Assembly: GCF_963678975.1 (NCBI RefSeq) | Contig: NC_089272.1 | Location: 43,777,391 to 43,841,390 of the forward strand | Direction of reading: 5' to 3' | DNA from: Dysidea avara | Taxonomy: Eukaryota > Porifera > Demospongiae > Dictyoceratida > Dysideidae | Length of the DNA stretch: 64,000 bases | Part shown: piece by piece, positions 11,495 through 22,296 of the stretch | Numbering within the stretch: position 1 is the first letter of the stretch | Layout of the letters: each line of letters opens with the position of its first letter | Translations under genes and position numbers: made by a program | The notes under the pieces: model-generated | Databases searched by the model: none | The model's input: the letters and a program-made list of their open reading frames with translations, nothing else | Told to the model about the DNA's origin: nothing

Positions 11495-11547
11495 TGAAAG
11501 ATAATAGGCGCTTCGCGCGCAGCGCGTGAAGCGCCTATTATCTTTCA
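11495..11547. repeat. GC-rich hairpin, 24-bp stem
   Basis: The arms 11495-11518 and 11524-11547 pair at all 24 positions if one G.U is allowed, around a 5-nt loop. The stem centre 'GGCGCTTCGCGC' is strongly CG-rich in an AT-rich neighbourhood. It lies at the truncated left edge of the 11.6-kb duplication, 13 bp from another palindrome. Its function is unknown: a tiny MITE, a replication or transcription pause site, or a small-RNA precursor are possible. Confidence 0.75.
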
Positions 11548-11585
11548 CTTTTATATTGATGGCGGAGAAATGCACTGATCGTACA

Positions 11586-13393
11586 GGCCATGCTTGCATG
11601 CATGCATGAGTCAAAAGCAGTAGCAAAGTATAAGTCCTTTCAACTATTGGCATACAGACTAACAGCTGTTGCTTCAAGCCACTAAATGGATATAACCATT
11701 AACACTAATGAAATAATGTGCTGTGGTAGATTCCCAGTATGCAAATTCATAGAGTAGATTTCTGCACTACACATCACTGCCTGCTTCAAAGAGCTTTTAC
11801 TCATATGCTTCACACATCACTGTGCTGATTATTGTGAACATTTGGCACTTGCTAGCTACCACCATTAGCAGGACACATGTGCATACATGTAGATGGATTG
11901 CATTCCATCTTAAGAACCTCTGTGATTAAAACTTACCTTGCTACATGCTTAATACATGTTCCTGACATGCAGATATGTATTGTAGAGTTTTGCTGTGCAC
12001 ACAATAGTTGCTAACAGGTGACTAGAAATTCATTTACAACAGAACAAAGTATTGATATAGTTTAATATGTATTCAACCCAAAAGCATTTAAAAGTAGGTC
12101 TACCAAAAAAGTCACCATTTAAGAAAGGTCCCTATTTAACAACTGGAGCAATGTGAATAAACTTTCTTGCTCAAGGAAGCAACAACAGCAACTGAGCATC
12201 AACCCTGGCTGAAACCTTACAATTACCAAGCTTTAAATGTGCCACTAAAAGTCATGCATTTGATAGTGCCAGACTGTTAGCAGCTATAGAAATTTTTTTG
12301 AGATTTGAAACGTCTATAGGCCATGCTTACATGCATGAATAGCGAAGTATATAAGTCCTTCCAAGCATAGGCCACAGGAAGACACTAACAGCTGTTACTT
12401 CAAGCCACTAAATGGATATAACCACTAATGAAATAATGTGCTGTGGTGGATGCCCAGTATGGAAATTCATAGTATAGATTACTAAGCTACACTTCACTAA
12501 TTGCTTTGAAGAGCAATGTGTTTCACATATTACTGTGAAAAAATTGTGAACACTTGGCACTTTAAACACATAAAGCTGCAGCTACCACCATGCAGGATCA
12601 GGTAACACAGTTGAGCAGGACACATGTACATAGATGGATTGCATTCCATCTTACGAGCCTTTGAGATTAAAACAACTCTTGCCTTGCTGACAGATAGAGT
12701 TTTGTTCACACATTGCTGCTAAGAGGTGACCAGAAACTCATTTACAACAGAACACAGAAATGCAGCAGGTAGCTATAGTTTATGTATTTAACCAAAAGGT
12801 CTACCAAAACATTTGAATATAGTTATGTGTAATTCTTCAACTCTATGAATATGACCAATTAGCTGCCACCACCCTTCTCACTCATGCAGTTTCTTAGCAA
12901 ATATCTAATTTTAGGAGAACTTCACTCCTCATGCAAGTCCTTGCACATTACCAACTACTAGCTATATGTGAATGATGATCACATCTAGTTGGTCTCATAA
13001 TGTTATTAAGGCAACAGGTCTCCAAATCTCTATATGTGATACTACGTAGCTATAGACCACCATATGAGAGTGCTGTAATCCAAACATTTTGCTTTCTTAC
13101 TACATCATATATAATTTTTGCATGGATAGAAGCCATTTAACTGTAAACCAACATTGCAATTAAGTAACCATCTAAGTGCCATAAGTGTTTTTTCCTGCAA
13201 AAGTTCTACCAATAACCTCTTGTACCAAGAGTCCATACTATAAGACCTCTTTATTATGAACTATTGATAGTACACACAAACAATCAAAATCTGTAATTTA
13301 TTGTTATACATTATATACACTTGTCAGAAAGTGCCCAGTGGCAGTGACACAAAGACTAAGTTTGACAACCATCCACCATAGGATTGCGGGAGA
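11586..13393 (+). repeat. Interspersed duplication, copy 1 (partner 30757-32840)
   Basis: About 1.8 kb, roughly 90% identical by eye to the partner. Shared landmarks: 'cttgcatgcatgcatgagtc', 'actaacagctgtt', 'ttcccagtatg', 'gattgcattccatctta', 'caactctatgaatatgacca', 'tcagaaagtgcccagtgg' and 'gacaaccatccac'. It contains two tandem, more diverged units beginning near 11586 and 12186. The right edge falls exactly at the hairpin terminus of the next element (13394). No coding frame was found. Whether it is a transposon or a segmental duplication is not settled. Confidence 0.8.
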
Positions 13394-15825
13394 GACACAC
13401 GGTAGTGTGTCGGGAGGCCCAAGAAGTTGGCGCGCCACACCGTGAGTATATTAACAGGAAGAAAGAAAACGCAATTTTCACACCTATGTAGGTCTGTGGT
13501 CCCATATCCGATTGGAACCAAATTTGCTAGAGCCGTGCCGCCCAGTTAAGGTAGTCTACATACCAAATTTGAAGAAAATTGCTCCAGCCATTTCCGAGAT
13601 ACGAGCGAACAATATTTCGTTTTAATTTCTTCGTTTTCTTCTTCATCTTCTTCATTTCTTACACTTCGCAAAATACGCCATAAAACACGAATGCGTGCTC
13701 GGATTGGGCTGAAATTTGGCACACTTAAAGGGCTCATTAAGGCGGATCTCCGTACCAACTTTGGTAGGAATCCGATGAACATTCACGGAGTCATGACCAA
13801 TTATTTGCGTAAAATAAGGTCGAAGGTCTGTCAAGCCTACAGGGTAAACCCCTTGGAGGAATCAGTTGTAAATTGATATGCAGATGAAGCAACCATCGTA
13901 GGAATGCCTTTTTGTGGTTTGAAAGGAATCGACCAAGGAGATATGACCAACCTGTGTCAAAATTACGTGATCGATTTTTATGAATAAAAAAACTATTAGT
14001 TTTCGTGTCTACCAGGAAAACCGCTTATAGCAACAAGCTAAAAATCACTATGTAGCTGGAATAATCATCATAGAAAGTCCGTGCAGTAGTACAGAAGAAT
14101 CGGATTACACATCATTGAGTTATGATTCGAAAGGCAACTACGTGCAGCAAATGCGAGATCGAGATACTCTAATAGAACAGTCACCCTAATAAAGCATTCA
14201 GCTGCATTTATAATTTACTCAGTTATATGACATTGCAAGTTATTTTGTAGGGAATTCAGCTACAAACAAGTCACCCCGTAGTCAGATCAGCTAGAAGAAG
14301 GTACCTTATAGAGAGTTCAGCTACAAAGAAGCCATCATGTAGAGAGTTCAGCTGAAATAAATCACCCTGTAGAGAATTCAGCTACAAACAAATTGCCCTG
14401 TAGAGAGATCAGCAAGAAGTTACCTTGTAGAGAGTTCAGTTACAAAGAAACAATCATGCAAAGAATTTAGCTGCAAACAAATCACCTAGTAGAAAGTTCT
14501 GCACACTGTAGAGAGCTCAGTTAGAAACAAGTCATCCTGTAGAGAGATCAGCTAGAAGAAGTCACCTTGTAGAGAGTTCAGTTACAAAGAAACAATCATG
14601 CAAAGAGTTGAGCTGCAAACAAATCACCCTGTAGAAAGTTCCGCTATGAACAGATCACACTGTAGAGAGTTCTGAATCAGTTAAAAACAAGTCATCCTGT
14701 AGAGAGATCAGATAGAAGAAGTTACCTTGTAGAGAGTTCAGTTACAAAGAAACAATCATGCAAAAGAGTTTAGCTGCAAACAAATCACCCAGTAGAAAAT
14801 TCCGCTATGAACAGATCACACTGTAGAGAGTTCAGTTAGAAACAAGTCATCCTGTAGATAGATCAGATAGAATAAGTCACTTTGTAGAGAGTTCAGCTAC
14901 AAAGAAACCACCACGTAAGAGAGTTCAGCTGCAAACAAATCACTTGTAGAGAGTTCAGCTAGGAACAAGTCACCCTGTAGAGAGATCAGCTAGAAACAAG
15001 CCACCCGTAGAGCGTTCAGCTAGAAGAAGTTACATTGTAGAGAGTTCAGCTACAAAGAAACTACCATGTAAATAGTTCAACTGCAAATAAATCGCCCTGT
15101 AGAGAATTCAGCTACAAACAAATCACCCTGTAGAAAGATCAGCTAGAAGAAGTTACCTTGTAGAGAGTTCAACTACAAACAAATCACCCTGTAGAGAGTT
15201 CAGCTACAAAAAAGTCACCCTGTAGAGAGTTCAGCTAGAAGAAGGTACATTGTAGAGAGTTCAGCTATAAAGAATCTACCATGTCGAGAGTTCAGCTGCA
15301 AACAGATTGCCCTGTAGAGAATTCAGCTACAAACAAATCACCCTGTAGAAAGATCAGCTAGAAGAAGTTACCTTGTAGAGAGTTCAGCTACAAACAAATC
15401 ACCCTGTAGAGAGTTCAGCTAGAAACAAGTCACCCTGTAGAGTTCAGCTAGAAACAAGCCACCCATAGAGAGTTCAGCTAGAAGAAGTTACATTGTAGAG
15501 AGTTCAGCAATTTAGCTGCAAACAAATCGCCCTGTAGAGAATTCAGCTACAAACAAATCACCCTGTAGAAAGATTAGCTAGAAGAAGTTACCTTGTAGAG
15601 AGTTCAGCTACAGACAAATCACCCTGTAGAGAGTTCAGCTACAAACAAGTCATCCAGTAGAGAGATCAGCTAGAAGGATCACCTTGCAGAGAGGTCAGCT
15701 ACAAAGAAATCACCCTGCTTCATCTTTTCTTCTTCCTGTAGTAAAAAAAAAAAATGATAGGTTAAAAAGCCCTAAAGCGGGCCATAGGCCGGCTTTGGGG
15801 TATACTAATACAAAAAGAAGTGAAA
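13394..15825 (+). mobile_element. Large non-autonomous element with terminal hairpin and internal minisatellite
   Basis: The 5' terminus is a palindrome, GACACAC-GGTA-GTGTGTC (13394-13411), followed by 'ggcccaagaagttggcgcg'. Related termini occur inverted at 29383-29486 and near 10245-10282. The 3' part reads 'gccataggccggctttgggg' then 'tacaaaaagaag', shared with 62787-62835. Between them lies about 800 bp of unique sequence and then the 31-bp minisatellite. Open frames here are short. Because ends recur at three other places, I read it as a transposable family; its class is unknown. Confidence 0.6.
14220..15715 (+). repeat. Minisatellite, about 31-bp unit, about 48 copies
   Basis: The consensus unit reads roughly 'gtagagagttcagctacaaa' followed by 'caaatcaccct'. 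Units vary between 'acaaac', 'gaaaca' and 'gaagaag' versions and sometimes swap 'gttcagct' for 'gatcagct', giving higher-order mixing. No unit reads as a persistent protein frame. The neighbouring recurrent motif 'actctaatagaacagtca' sits at 14166-14183, just upstream. Confidence 0.9.
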
Positions 15826-16037
15826 TCTAATCCAAATAGTCTATCAACGATAGTCTATCTGCCACGATATTCACTCTCAACATTGTTCAAGTAGTCTATC
15901 ATCAACTCAAAGTATTGGTGGTTTGATTTTATTGGTCAGTTTCCGGTGGTAGCACGATCTGTGCAGCTTTTTGGCGACAGACAAAATGTTTCTTGCTCTG
16001 GAGCACAGGACAAGCAGAGCAGCAACTGCGCCGTGGG

Positions 16038-16277
16038 TCAGCAATGACCAGTATTAGGTAAAGTACCTGCATGTGGAGTATGGTTATAATTGAAGCTTGT
16101 TAACCATCTGGCTGAGCCATCTATATGCTGAAATTCGGCCAAAATGACGCGATTTTTGCAAACAAATACCAGAATGGTTGATACATCAGTGAGACAGTCT
16201 CCAACAGCAAGGATACGAAGCTTATAAACACCTAACAATACGGCTATCTCGCCCAGTAAACGCATAGAGCAATCCAA
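16038..16277 (-). CDS. Foldback-arm ORF (left), 79 codons, unidentified
   Basis: The protein begins 'MDCSMRLLGEIAVLLGVYK' and continues with a hydrophobic N-terminal stretch (about residues 5-32) that could be a membrane segment or signal. From its fifth codon it aligns without gaps over 75 residues with the ORF on the opposite arm, differing at 5 residues. No family is recognised. It could be real or simply a frame preserved by recent duplication. Confidence 0.3.
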   Translation of the reverse strand: MDCSMRLLGEIAVLLGVYKLRILAVGDCLTDVSTILVFVCKNRVILAEFQHIDGSARWLTSFNYNHTPHAGTLPNTGHC

Positions 16278-16627
16278 TGCATGAAATAGGCACTCACGTG
16301 ATCGAAATTCAAATCGTGGAAATACCCATCAAATCGCTTTCATTTCTGAATGGGAACCATGCAGTGTGCTCCTTTTGTAAGTATTTGTGTCAACTGTTCA
16401 CTCAGGCGTGGTCTGGGCCAGTGCAGGTGTGTTTTATGCTCTGATGGCATCATAGGGAGAGTCTTAGACTGCTGGGCTAATCGAGATGCTCAACCTAATG
16501 CACACAAACTGATTGTCATTTGATTCCAAGTGATTTTAATGTCATTGAAATAGATTATGGTTGTATTTTCCGAGATTTGAATATCGATCATGTGAGTGTC
16601 TATTTCATGCATTAAACTTATATAGCT

Positions 16628-16855
16628 ATGCGTTTACTGGGTGGGATAGCCGTATTGTTAGGTGTTTATAAGCTTCATATCCTTGCTGTTGGAGACTGTC
16701 TCACTGATGTATCAACCATTCTGGTATTTGTTTGCAAAAATCGCGTCATTTTGGCCGAATTTCAGCATTTAGATGGTTCAGCCAGCTGGCTAACAAGCTT
16801 TAATTATAACCATACTCCGCATGCAGGTACTTTACCTAGTACTGGTCATTGCTGA
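16628..16855 (+). CDS. Foldback-arm ORF (right), 75 codons, unidentified
   Basis: Begins 'MRLLGGIAVLLGVYKLHIL' and ends 'GTLPSTGHC'. Compared with the left-arm ORF I count 10 nucleotide differences: 5 change an amino acid and 5 are silent, with no indels and no stops. Because silent sites are far fewer, this hints weakly at purifying selection. The N-terminal third is hydrophobic. No homologue is recognised. Confidence 0.3.
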   Translation: MRLLGGIAVLLGVYKLHILAVGDCLTDVSTILVFVCKNRVILAEFQHLDGSASWLTSFNYNHTPHAGTLPSTGHC

Positions 16856-17029
16856 CCCACGGCACAGTTGCTGCTCTGCTTGTCCTGTGCTCCAGAGCAA
16901 GAAACATTTTGTCTGTCGCCAAAAAGCTGCACAGATCGTGCTACCACCGGAAACTGACCAATAAAATCAAACCACCAATACTTTGAGTTGATGATAGACT
17001 ACTTGAACAATGTTGAGAGTGAATATGTG

Positions 17030-18000
17030 ATTTTAAGACATTTGTATCATTTTCTACCAGAAGAAAGTGACAAACTTGGCTGCCACGCAGGTGTTATTCA
17101 AGTTACACTTAGTCTAACACATGACAATAGTTAGGTAGTTGATTGGAGGATATCGATTTTTTGCATTGCGGACCCTACCTACAGTGAGTGCCTTTGTGTT
17201 AGCTAACCCCTTGCTGAGATGTAGATATACACTTTTGTGAGGCACTGTCCAGAATGTCTCAGACTGGGGCACTGAGATAGATGATATATTACTTTATTAT
17301 CTATGATATTAACAAATCAGTCTTACTCAGAAAATTATCATCAGTGCAGAGACCCCAGTGCCTATTACAGGAAGGGTCATTCGTAATTGACTGAATAAAA
17401 TTAGTGTCTGCGTGTTATCCTGCCACAGATAGTAAACGAAAACTTACGTGCCCTCAAGTACCTAAATATAGTCCTGCCACTACAACGACTAGATCATGAT
17501 GTCCTGCCCACTTCAAAATCCTATATATTCACGGTAGTACCCACCTTAGTCGTCACCTTATACGATTATCCATCAGCCCGTGATCACTCGACAATTCGAA
17601 CGTCGACACGATGATTCAGAGGTATTATGAGGTGGTATAGTCTTGAGGGTAGTCTTATCAAATACATCACGTGGTACCATCCACAGACCATCACTTCTCA
17701 ATATCGCATACTAACTCCGGTTATTTTTGTATTTCACTAGTCGAAAATTTTTCTAAGTCCAAAGTGGTTCCAAAAAAAAATTCGCCGGACCGGTTGCGCC
17801 GCCCCTGACTTGCAGCAGATAATTGTAAGCCTTCTAATCGATTGAGGTTAACACACATGTGTGAAATTATGTTGCTAGTCATGTGCGTTTAACAATGGGC
17901 TTATATGGCAAATATTGTAGGATATTTTGGATCATTCGAGAATTTGTGGTTACATGTACATGCGTCATAGCTAATTTTTATGATGTAATGCCACAATGGG
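17030..18000. other. No gene seen
   Basis: Only short frames. 'attgcggaccctac' near 17164 resembles 'gattgcggaccctaaa' near 50233, so part of this may be a worn dispersed repeat. Confidence 0.45.
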
Positions 18001-18037
18001 CTATAAAAGCTAGTTGCATTGTTACAATGCTTTGTCT

Positions 18038-18511
18038 ATGGTTAAGAGAAAGAATAATACTTACTATTATTTAGAAAAAACCCAAAATCGGTTTTTACGG
18101 GGGGACCCAACCGGTAATCCACCTATCCGTTCTACTCAATCTACTCAAGATGCCATTGAATTGCTAAAGAAGATCTGTTTTGAAATGTTTGAATACGTTG
18201 GAAAATGTGGCCGATTTCAACACCTGATGTTCTACGGCGCCGAAACCACAGTAGGAAAAAGATATTTATGTAAAGATTTAAATGGCCATGCAGGATCACA
18301 ATTAAAGGGATACATACCATCCAGGCGCAAGTTAATACTCGATAAATCCTTTACTGTATCTGATGATGATAAAATCCAACCAATTGAAGACAAGCATGAA
18401 TCAAATAAGTTCAAAACCATCGATAAGAAAGATTTAAAAAGTATCCCTATAAGAAGAAAAGAAGCGAAGAGTAGGAGCGAGCCGGTTGCCCAGCAATTAG
18501 CCACTTGCTGA
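18038..18511 (+). CDS. Unidentified basic protein, 157 aa (ORFan)
   Basis: The frame is open from 18014. I prefer the second ATG (18038, 'MVKRKNNTYYYLEKTQNRF') because it leads straight into the charged body. The middle ('DAIELLKKICFEMFEYVGK') looks helical, and the C-terminal third is rich in Lys, Asp, Glu and Ser. No catalytic motif or known domain is visible. The stop is followed 29 bp later by AATAAA (18541), a plausible polyadenylation signal. A splice acceptor-like 'tactattatttag' at 18062-18074 raises the possibility that this is a 3' exon. The minus strand also holds a 90-codon frame, which I take as a shadow. Confidence 0.4.
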   Translation: MVKRKNNTYYYLEKTQNRFLRGDPTGNPPIRSTQSTQDAIELLKKICFEMFEYVGKCGRFQHLMFYGAETTVGKRYLCKDLNGHAGSQLKGYIPSRRKLILDKSFTVSDDDKIQPIEDKHESNKFKTIDKKDLKSIPIRRKEAKSRSEPVAQQLATC

Positions 18512-18552
18512 AATCCGTTTTTTTACAAAACAGCAATAAGAAATAAATCAGA

Positions 18553-18811
18553 AATATTTTTGTAGTATTATTTTTGTAGGAACATTGCTATTATTTTTGT
18601 AGGAACATTACTATTATTTTTGTAGGAACATTGCTATTATTTTTGTAGGAACATTACTATTATTTTTGTAGGAACATTACTATTATTTTTGTAGGAACAT
18701 TACTATTATTTTTGTAGGAACATTACTATTATTTTTGTAGGAACATTACTATTATTTTTGTAGGAACATTACTATTATTTTTGTAGGAACATTACTATTA
18801 TTTTTTGAAGA
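18553..18811 (+). repeat. Minisatellite, 23-bp unit, 10 copies
   Basis: Unit 'tattatttttgtaggaacat' plus 'tac' or 'tgc'. Ten full units vary almost only at one position (A/G). Each unit contains TTTTTGTAG, which looks like a splice acceptor. It starts 40 bp after the stop of the preceding ORF. Confidence 0.9.
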
Positions 18812-18973
18812 AAGAAAATAGATGAAGGTTAAAGCGGATATAGTACCACTACAGTCCAGTGTCACAGTCATATGTGTTTCCCCGAGTATCGTGTTTCTCC
18901 GCACACATATCACTAGGGATGCGTGTTTCCCTGACAAAGGCGCTAGTCTGGACGAAAAGTTCCATGTCAGCTG

Positions 18974-19002
18974 GTATTATTATTATTATTATTATTATTG
19001 TT
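18974..19002 (+). repeat. (ATT)n microsatellite
   Basis: About nine ATT triplets; may be the tail of a LINE-type insertion, since similar runs end the LINE at 34.77 kb. Confidence 0.7.
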
Positions 19003-19259
19003 AATTAGCAAAGCCCACTAAGGGCAACACGCTAATGAGCGCTACAATCACATATTATATTACTTACATGTTTCAAGATCTATTGTGTCGATGTTTAGTT
19101 AGGAATTTGAAGGGAGTTCTATTGAATAATTGTTCGAGGGAGGAAGGAGTATTTGTACACATCAACTCTTGTTTGCAATTGAGCCGGTTAGCTTGAGAGG
19201 ATGTTGAGCACGGGTGGAGGACACTGGAGTTAGTGACGGTAAGCAATGATCAGGTATTG

Positions 19260-22200
19260 CTATAGTACGTTCGCGTTGAGCATGATGTTCATGACGCATT
19301 TATTCGTAAGCTCATGTTACGGGCGCGCACTTAATTGTCGAAAATATGGCGTCCAGTGCAGCGTTAGTGAGTGCGGAGCGAAACCCTCTTGGAAAGAGGT
19401 TAAACAGCCAAACAAAGTTTCTACTCATGAAGCTATGGAACTACTTTGAGCAAGAAGCGAACAACTCTAAAGTTTCCGTCAACGTGAAGCAGAGAATTTC
19501 TAAGGCCACTGGTATTAAATATCTTTGCAGCTGGGTTTGGTATTGATTTCGCCACGTAGGAATTTCAGAGTCATCTATTGTAAGAGTGAGGATGGAGTAC
19601 CGCAAGAAAGGCGGGTTCTCTACGCCAAGAAAAAGGTACAAAAGTAGTTTGCAGGAGGCTACTCTATTCATCTAATCGTCACGGCAGGTACAAACGTTCA
19701 CGGATCCGTGTCAATGCAGACAGTTTCGACCGGGATGCAATCAGACGGAAAATACATTCGTTATACGACAAGAAAGAAAATCTATCACTGTCGAAGATTT
19801 TGGTGGGTGAATTTGAACGCTCGAGCCTTTGATTTTGTTACTCCGTCTACAGTCAAAACTTCGGAATGATGGTGTTTTCTCCGGGGGAAGAACATCACTT
19901 AGAAGGGTATTGAAGGATGTGGGATTCAAGCATAGAACGATTAATGACAAGAGGTTAGTATTGCACCAGTTTGTGTGTTTTTATTTTACTACACATACAT
20001 GCAGGGTATACTATGAGCAACCCCGCATAGTCCATCAGCGTCATAAATATTTGAGACGAATGAGGCGCAACAGAACTGAAGGGAAACCAGTGGTGTACTT
20101 GGATGAGACTTGGGCCAATGCGCATGATGGAAAGTCCAGAGCCTGGGTAGAGGCTGATAAGACTACTGGGGGGACTATAGGAGGAGTCAGGTTGGTTAAA
20201 TAGCTTTCAAAAGTATGCTTGTTTAACCTAATTTATACATAGCAAGCCATCAGGTAAAGGAGAGCACCTTATTATCTTACATGCTGGAGGCAAAGATGGA
20301 TGGGTTCCCGGTAATTTTCTATGATGTGAAGTATCCAGTAAACACAGTTGTTCTTTCAGGTTGTGATTGGGTTTTTAAAGCCAAGAAAGGATCTGCAGCT
20401 GATTACCATCAAGAAATGAATGCAGAGAGTTTTGAAAGGTGGTTTAAAGAAAAGTTACTTCCAGCATTACCAGCCAATTGTCTGATTGTAATGGACAATG
20501 CCAGTTACCATAGGTAGGTATTAGATTTGTCAACTGTAAACATTACTGTGTTAACTGCAGTCGCCACTTGGAGGAGCAACCAAAGCAAAAGTGGCGAAAA
20601 GCACAGCTGAGAGAGTGGTTAGATAAGAAACGTAAGGCAGTGTGTATATACTGTCACTGTTTCAGTATGTGACTGTATGATGATTCACAGGTATAGCATA
20701 TCCAGATAGTTCACTGAAAAGAGATCTGTGGGAAATCATCAAACGAGCAAAAACTCCTCCAAGATATGCTATAGATGAGATAGCTGGAAGTAAAGGTATG
20801 TTAAGTGTATACATTGTGGCTCTGATATTTTTCTGGTATGGCTTTTTTCTGGTATACTGTTGTGATCCCAGTTCTTTCGGCTAACCTAATAATAGGCCAC
20901 GAAGTAGTCAGACTACCAGTTGCACACTGTGAACTGAATCCTATTGAGATGGCCTGGAGTCAAGTGAAAGGACACGTAAAGCGGGACAACAAGACGTATA
21001 TCAACATTGTTATGGACATTGTTATAGTTTGGCATCTATTTAGGTTTACTTTGACTGAAGTTAAGGAACTGGTTTATCAAGGATTTGAGGCTGTTACATC
21101 TGAGAGGTGGCAATCTTTGATAAAGCACGTTCAAGAAGAAGTCGAAGATCATTACTGGGAACAGGATGGACTTCATGAGGAACTTCTAGAACGATTCCTC
21201 ATTCACGTCAGCAGTGATAGTAGCGATAGTGAAGATGGTGATGGTGGTGATGGTGGTATTATTGACTCCTCCACCACCAGCAACAGTGAGTCCGAGTCTT
21301 CTTCTGAGCCTACTTCATCTGATGTAAGATTGTTTGATATTTACAATACTAGTGTTACAACTTGTATGTTGTTCTCCAGGAGTCATCGGATGGCTGGAAT
21401 TGAACTCTGCAAAGTACATGAAAAAAAAACAACAGATGAAGTGTAAGTGCATGCACTTTCAAAGTTATTGTTACTTTATTATGCTTGCAGAAGGTGAACA
21501 TACCAGACATTGTGTAAATTGATCAGTGCAGGAGTGTTTAAAAGTCACTAAAGGTATAGGTCCAAATGCATACAAACAGTATTTTATTTAGTGAAACTTT
21601 CTGTAGAGTTCTGTGGGAATGTAACTTTGAGAACCAGGTGCTGATTTGAAATGGCTTGTATGGCATGTGCACAAAGTGATGGGAAAAGGATTAAAATGAC
21701 AAATTGACTAGATGGGAATAGGAGAGAATAAGCAGCTGTGTGGTAAATGTGAAGTTAAAAACATGTTGTTTGCCTCACTTGCAGGTACACCTATGCTGGA
21801 AAAAAGTACTTGAGCTGTTATAATTTGGGTTTTTACTCTTAATGGCTGAAAGAGGTTTTTCCCCTGAAGATATGTGGGCCACTTACCTTCTAAATACAAT
21901 GCAACAGTGGCCCCAGCTCTTCTACTCACGCAACTCTGTTTTACACACACAAAAACTGTTTATTTTTTTCTTGCAAAAGTGTATTACAGCCTCTTACATA
22001 ACAGATGGTGATATCAAGCGTGTTGAGAGCGGGAGTGTGATGTCTGGCTTCGCCACAGACATGTGTCAACATGAATATCAAAGGGCCGCGCTTTAGAGGC
22101 TTCCCCATTGAAAATGTATGGAGAAACTTTGCAGTGTCATAACTAGAGTGTCTTACATTCGAATGAAGCGCTTTTAATATATTTTTAGCGGATTGAGAAG

Positions 22201-22296
22201 CGCTACGTATCGAGCAATACAGGAGGCCCATGCGATGTAGCAATCGTAAGTTATTAATCGTTTTTGAGGGTTCAGCTCAACGCGAACGTACTATAG
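19260..22296 (+). mobile_element. Apparently complete IS630/Tc1-like DNA transposon with spliced transposase
   Basis: Perfect 22-bp terminal inverted repeats lie at 19260-19281 ('ctatagtacgttcgcgttga' plus 'gc') and 22275-22296. A TA dinucleotide lies just inside each edge, so the conventional ends may be TAGTACG... flanked by TA target duplications. The 3.04-kb element holds one 12-exon transposase gene (19346-21403) and about 870 bp of 3' sequence. The right end stops 15 bp before the left end of the next transposon. Perfect TIRs with an unbroken gene suggest a recent, possibly active insertion. Confidence 0.85.
19346..21403 (+). CDS. DDE transposase, IS630/Tc1-like, 12 exons, 481 aa
   Basis: Cuts and pastes its element. 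My exons are 19346-19511, 19560-19635, 19688-19802, 19853-19953, 20005-20190, 20243-20310, 20360-20513, 20561-20631, 20691-20795, 20896-20995, 21044-21323 and 21380-21403. Every intron is 48-100 bp with GT-AG ends, and the sum is 1,446 bp in one open frame. The N-terminal part is a helix-turn-helix-like DNA-binding region ('GKRLNSQTKFLLMKLWNYF', 'ISKATGISESSIVRVRMEY'). The DDE triad reads D186 (VVYLDETW), D283 (CLIVMDNASYH) and E365 (ELNPIEMAWSQVK). There are 81 residues between the second D and the E, much longer than the 34-41 of classical Tc1/mariner. As I recall, a DD82E group (Sailor) has this spacing. The C-terminus is acidic and Ser-rich ('SSDSSDSEDGDGGDGG'). No stop or frameshift was found. 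Confidence 0.85.

Larger units (their letters stand above)
15867..17026. mobile_element. Long foldback, about 450-bp arms
   Basis: The left arm (15867 to about 16310) and right arm (about 16575-17026) are inverted copies, about 93-95% identical. Outermost pair: 'atattcactctcaacattgt' with its complement. Inner pair: 'ataggcactcacgtgatcga' with 'tcgatcatgtgagtgtctat'. The 260-bp centre is not duplicated. No target duplication is evident at the edges that I chose. Confidence 0.85.

Noticed and set aside
13394-14200. Protein-coding gene in the unique part of the 13.4-kb element
   Set aside because: The longest frames are 60-78 codons, on both strands, with no recognised domain.
14220-15715. CRISPR-like direct repeats
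   Set aside because: Units are contiguous and vary throughout; there are no unique spacers, no leader and no cas genes. It is a minisatellite in a eukaryotic genome.
21842-22243. Frames of 84 and 100 codons on opposite strands at the end of the IS630-like element
   Set aside because: No domain, no splice link to the transposase, overlapping each other; treated as 3' non-coding element sequence.
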